Of a DNA stretch of 13,284 bases, positions 11,842 through 13,284 are shown in pieces; position 1 is the first letter of the stretch; each line of letters starts with the position of its first letter. Location of the stretch: positions 1 through 13,284 of the forward strand of contig MHOB01000052.1 in the NCBI GenBank assembly GCA_001821795.1, written 5' to 3'. The notes beneath the pieces are model-generated. The model was given only the letters and a program-made list of their open reading frames with translations. It searched no databases and was not told the DNA's origin. Source of the DNA: Candidatus Ryanbacteria bacterium RIFCSPLOWO2_12_FULL_47_9c (GTDB lineage: Bacteria > Patescibacteriota > Minisyncoccia > Ryanbacterales > GWA2-47-10b). A program made the position numbers and the translations under genes.

Positions 11842-13284
11842 GTGATAAAACATCGGAGACGCAAACGAAACCCAAAATTATTCTTTCTCTCGCTCGCCAT
11901 TGGTGCGGGTGTCTTTTTTTTAGCAATAGCCGCATGGCTTGCGTTTCTCCTTGTAGAAATCCCAAGCATAGAAAACCTTAAGGAAAGAAAAATTGCGGAG
12001 TCAACAAAAATCTACGATTACACCGGGGAAACGCTTTTATGGGAAGTCCACGGCGACGAGCGGCGGACCGTGGTTCCCCTTGATCGTATTTCACGTCATA
12101 TACAAAATGCGACAATCGCGATTGAAGACAGTTCTTTTTATACCCATGGCGGGGTACGCATTCCCTCCATCATCCGTGCAGCAATTGCAGATATTTTTCA
12201 AGGGAAAAAACAAGGAGGATCAACGATAACACAACAACTTATAAAAAATACTCTTTTAAATCCCGATCGGACGCTCACGCGGAAGGTTAAAGAAATGGTT
12301 ATGTCTGTGAAAATGGAATCCAACTACTCAAAAGATGAAATACTTAGTTTGTATCTCAATGAAATTCCATACGGATCCAACACCTATGGAATCGAGTCTG
12401 CGTCGCAAGCATATTTTGGGAAATCGGCCGAGGAGGTTTCCTTGGCCGAGGCCGCATACCTTGCAGCGCTTCCCAAGGCACCGACAAGGTATTCTCCCTA
12501 CGGCAACAATCGGGAATTGCTTGAAACTCGCAAGAATCTTGTCCTTGAACGCATGAAGGAGTTGCTTTTTATTACAGATGAAGAGTACGAACGCGCGCGA
12601 AACGAGACTGTTTCTTTCCTCCCCCAGAGAAAGCAGGGGCTCATTGCGCCGCACTTCGTCATCTACGTACGCGAACAGCTCATCGAGCGTTATGGTGAAG
12701 ATGTAGTCGAGCGTGGAGGACTCGAGGTCATAACAACCCTTGATCTTGATCTTCAACAAAAAGGGGAAGAAATCCTTACGCGCCGCGTTGCAGAAAATGA
12801 ACAGAAGTACAACGCATCAAATGCGGGACTCGTGGCTCTGGATCCAAAAACCGGCAGAATTCTAGTAATGGTCGGCTCCCGCGATTACTTTGATATTGAA
12901 CATGAAGGAAACTTTAACGTGACTCTTGCGCGCCGCCAACCTGGTTCTGCGTTTAAACCGATTGTTTACGCGGCGGCGTTCAAGCGCGGATACACTCCAG
13001 ATACCGTTGTTTTTGATCTCGAGACAAACTTTTCTACAAACAGGTCTGAACCTTACATACCAAAGAACTTTGATGGAAAGCACCGCGGACCGCTTACCCT
13101 TCGTTCTGCGTTAGCACAGTCGCTCAATGTTCCGTCGGTAAAAGTCCTTTACCTTGCGGGAATACAAAACGCGATTGATATGGCGGAAGATTTTGGCATC
13201 AGTACGCTCACCGATCTATCACGCTTTGGTCTTTCCCTTGTTCTCGGCGGCGGGGAGGTAACGCCCCTTGAATTGAGCGGCGCA
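11842..13284 (+). CDS. Class A penicillin-binding protein, PBP1A type (runs off right edge)
   Basis: The frame is open from GTG 11842 to the last base, giving 481 residues. A basic N-terminus (IKHRRRKRNPK) and one membrane anchor (about 13-38) precede the GT51 glycosyltransferase: catalytic E95 in EDSSFYTHGG (95-104), GGSTITQQLIKN (125-136), KDEILSLYLNEIPYG (164-178) and AAYLAALPKAPTRYSP (204-219). The transpeptidase domain follows with the catalytic Ser369-x-x-Lys372 box in RQPGSAFKP and the SxN motif S427-L-N429; the KTG motif lies beyond the window. Full-length relatives have about 650-850 residues, so a third or more is missing. The enzyme polymerises lipid II and cross-links peptidoglycan outside the membrane. 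No Shine-Dalgarno is present; an extended -10 ends 6 nt before the GTG. The in-frame start was preferred over a nearby ATG at 11831 whose frame stops at once. Confidence 0.95.
   Translation, partial: MIKHRRRKRNPKLFFLSLAIGAGVFFLAIAAWLAFLLVEIPSIENLKERKIAESTKIYDYTGETLLWEVHGDERRTVVPLDRISRHIQNATIAIEDSSFYTHGGVRIPSIIRAAIADIFQGKKQGGSTITQQLIKNTLLNPDRTLTRKVKEMVMSVKMESNYSKDEILSLYLNEIPYGSNTYGIESASQAYFGKSAEEVSLAEAAYLAALPKAPTRYSPYGNNRELLETRKNLVLERMKELLFITDEEYERARNETVSFLPQRKQGLIAPHFVIYVREQLIERYGEDVVERGGLEVITTLDLDLQQKGEEILTRRVAENEQKYNASNAGLVALDPKTGRILVMVGSRDYFDIEHEGNFNVTLARRQPGSAFKPIVYAAAFKRGYTPDTVVFDLETNFSTNRSEPYIPKNFDGKHRGPLTLRSALAQSLNVPSVKVLYLAGIQNAIDMAEDFGISTLTDLSRFGLSLVLGGGEVTPLELSGA

Noticed and set aside
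11655..11969. Ser-rich and Met-rich ORFs overlapping the acidic gene
   Set aside because: They are alternative-frame readings of the GAT/GAA repeats; they cross the terminator or the PBP start and lack start signals.
1..13284. CRISPR arrays, tRNA or rRNA genes, prophage or transposase genes
   Set aside because: None seen on either strand.

Overview
The window looks like chromosomal DNA from a small-genome bacterium of the Candidate Phyla Radiation, probably Parcubacteria-like. This is an inference from short overlapping genes, few Shine-Dalgarno sites, a short HolA, a compact YebC, a PilB-type pilus ATPase and a PBP1A-type wall synthase. No rRNA or tRNA is present to test it.

Left half, minus strand (5840 to 1), in transcription order: tsaE (t6A tRNA modification), polA (DNA polymerase I), a membrane histidine kinase, a single-domain response regulator, holA (DNA polymerase III delta) and the start of an integral membrane protein. 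tsaE/polA overlap by 11 nt, polA/kinase by 4 nt and regulator/holA by 4 nt, so this reads as one translationally coupled operon with a two-component pair set between two DNA polymerase genes.

Middle (about 5865-6655): a self-contained minus-strand unit that does not match its surroundings. It has a perfect TTGACA-17-TATAAT promoter, a GC hairpin touching a strong Shine-Dalgarno, a GTG-started glycine-zipper lipoprotein gene of about two-thirds GC, and an intrinsic terminator. It looks like an acquired gene cassette; an assembly join must be excluded.

Right half, plus strand: a protein resembling a catalytically dead DHH phosphoesterase, pilB, a roughly 190-nt intergenic segment that folds as a long rod (candidate structured RNA), then ruvB-yebC-ruvC (Holliday-junction processing plus a translation or regulatory factor). 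After that come a 45-residue extremely acidic ORF with a strong terminator and a PBP1A-type penicillin-binding protein cut by the window edge.

A recurring signal is a -10-like TANNNT hexamer ending exactly 6 nt before the start codon of five genes, which would place transcription starts at the start codon (leaderless mRNAs). The lipoprotein cassette alone has classical leader and Shine-Dalgarno architecture. The best candidates for something undescribed are the rod RNA before ruvB, the acidic micro-protein and the foreign lipoprotein cassette.
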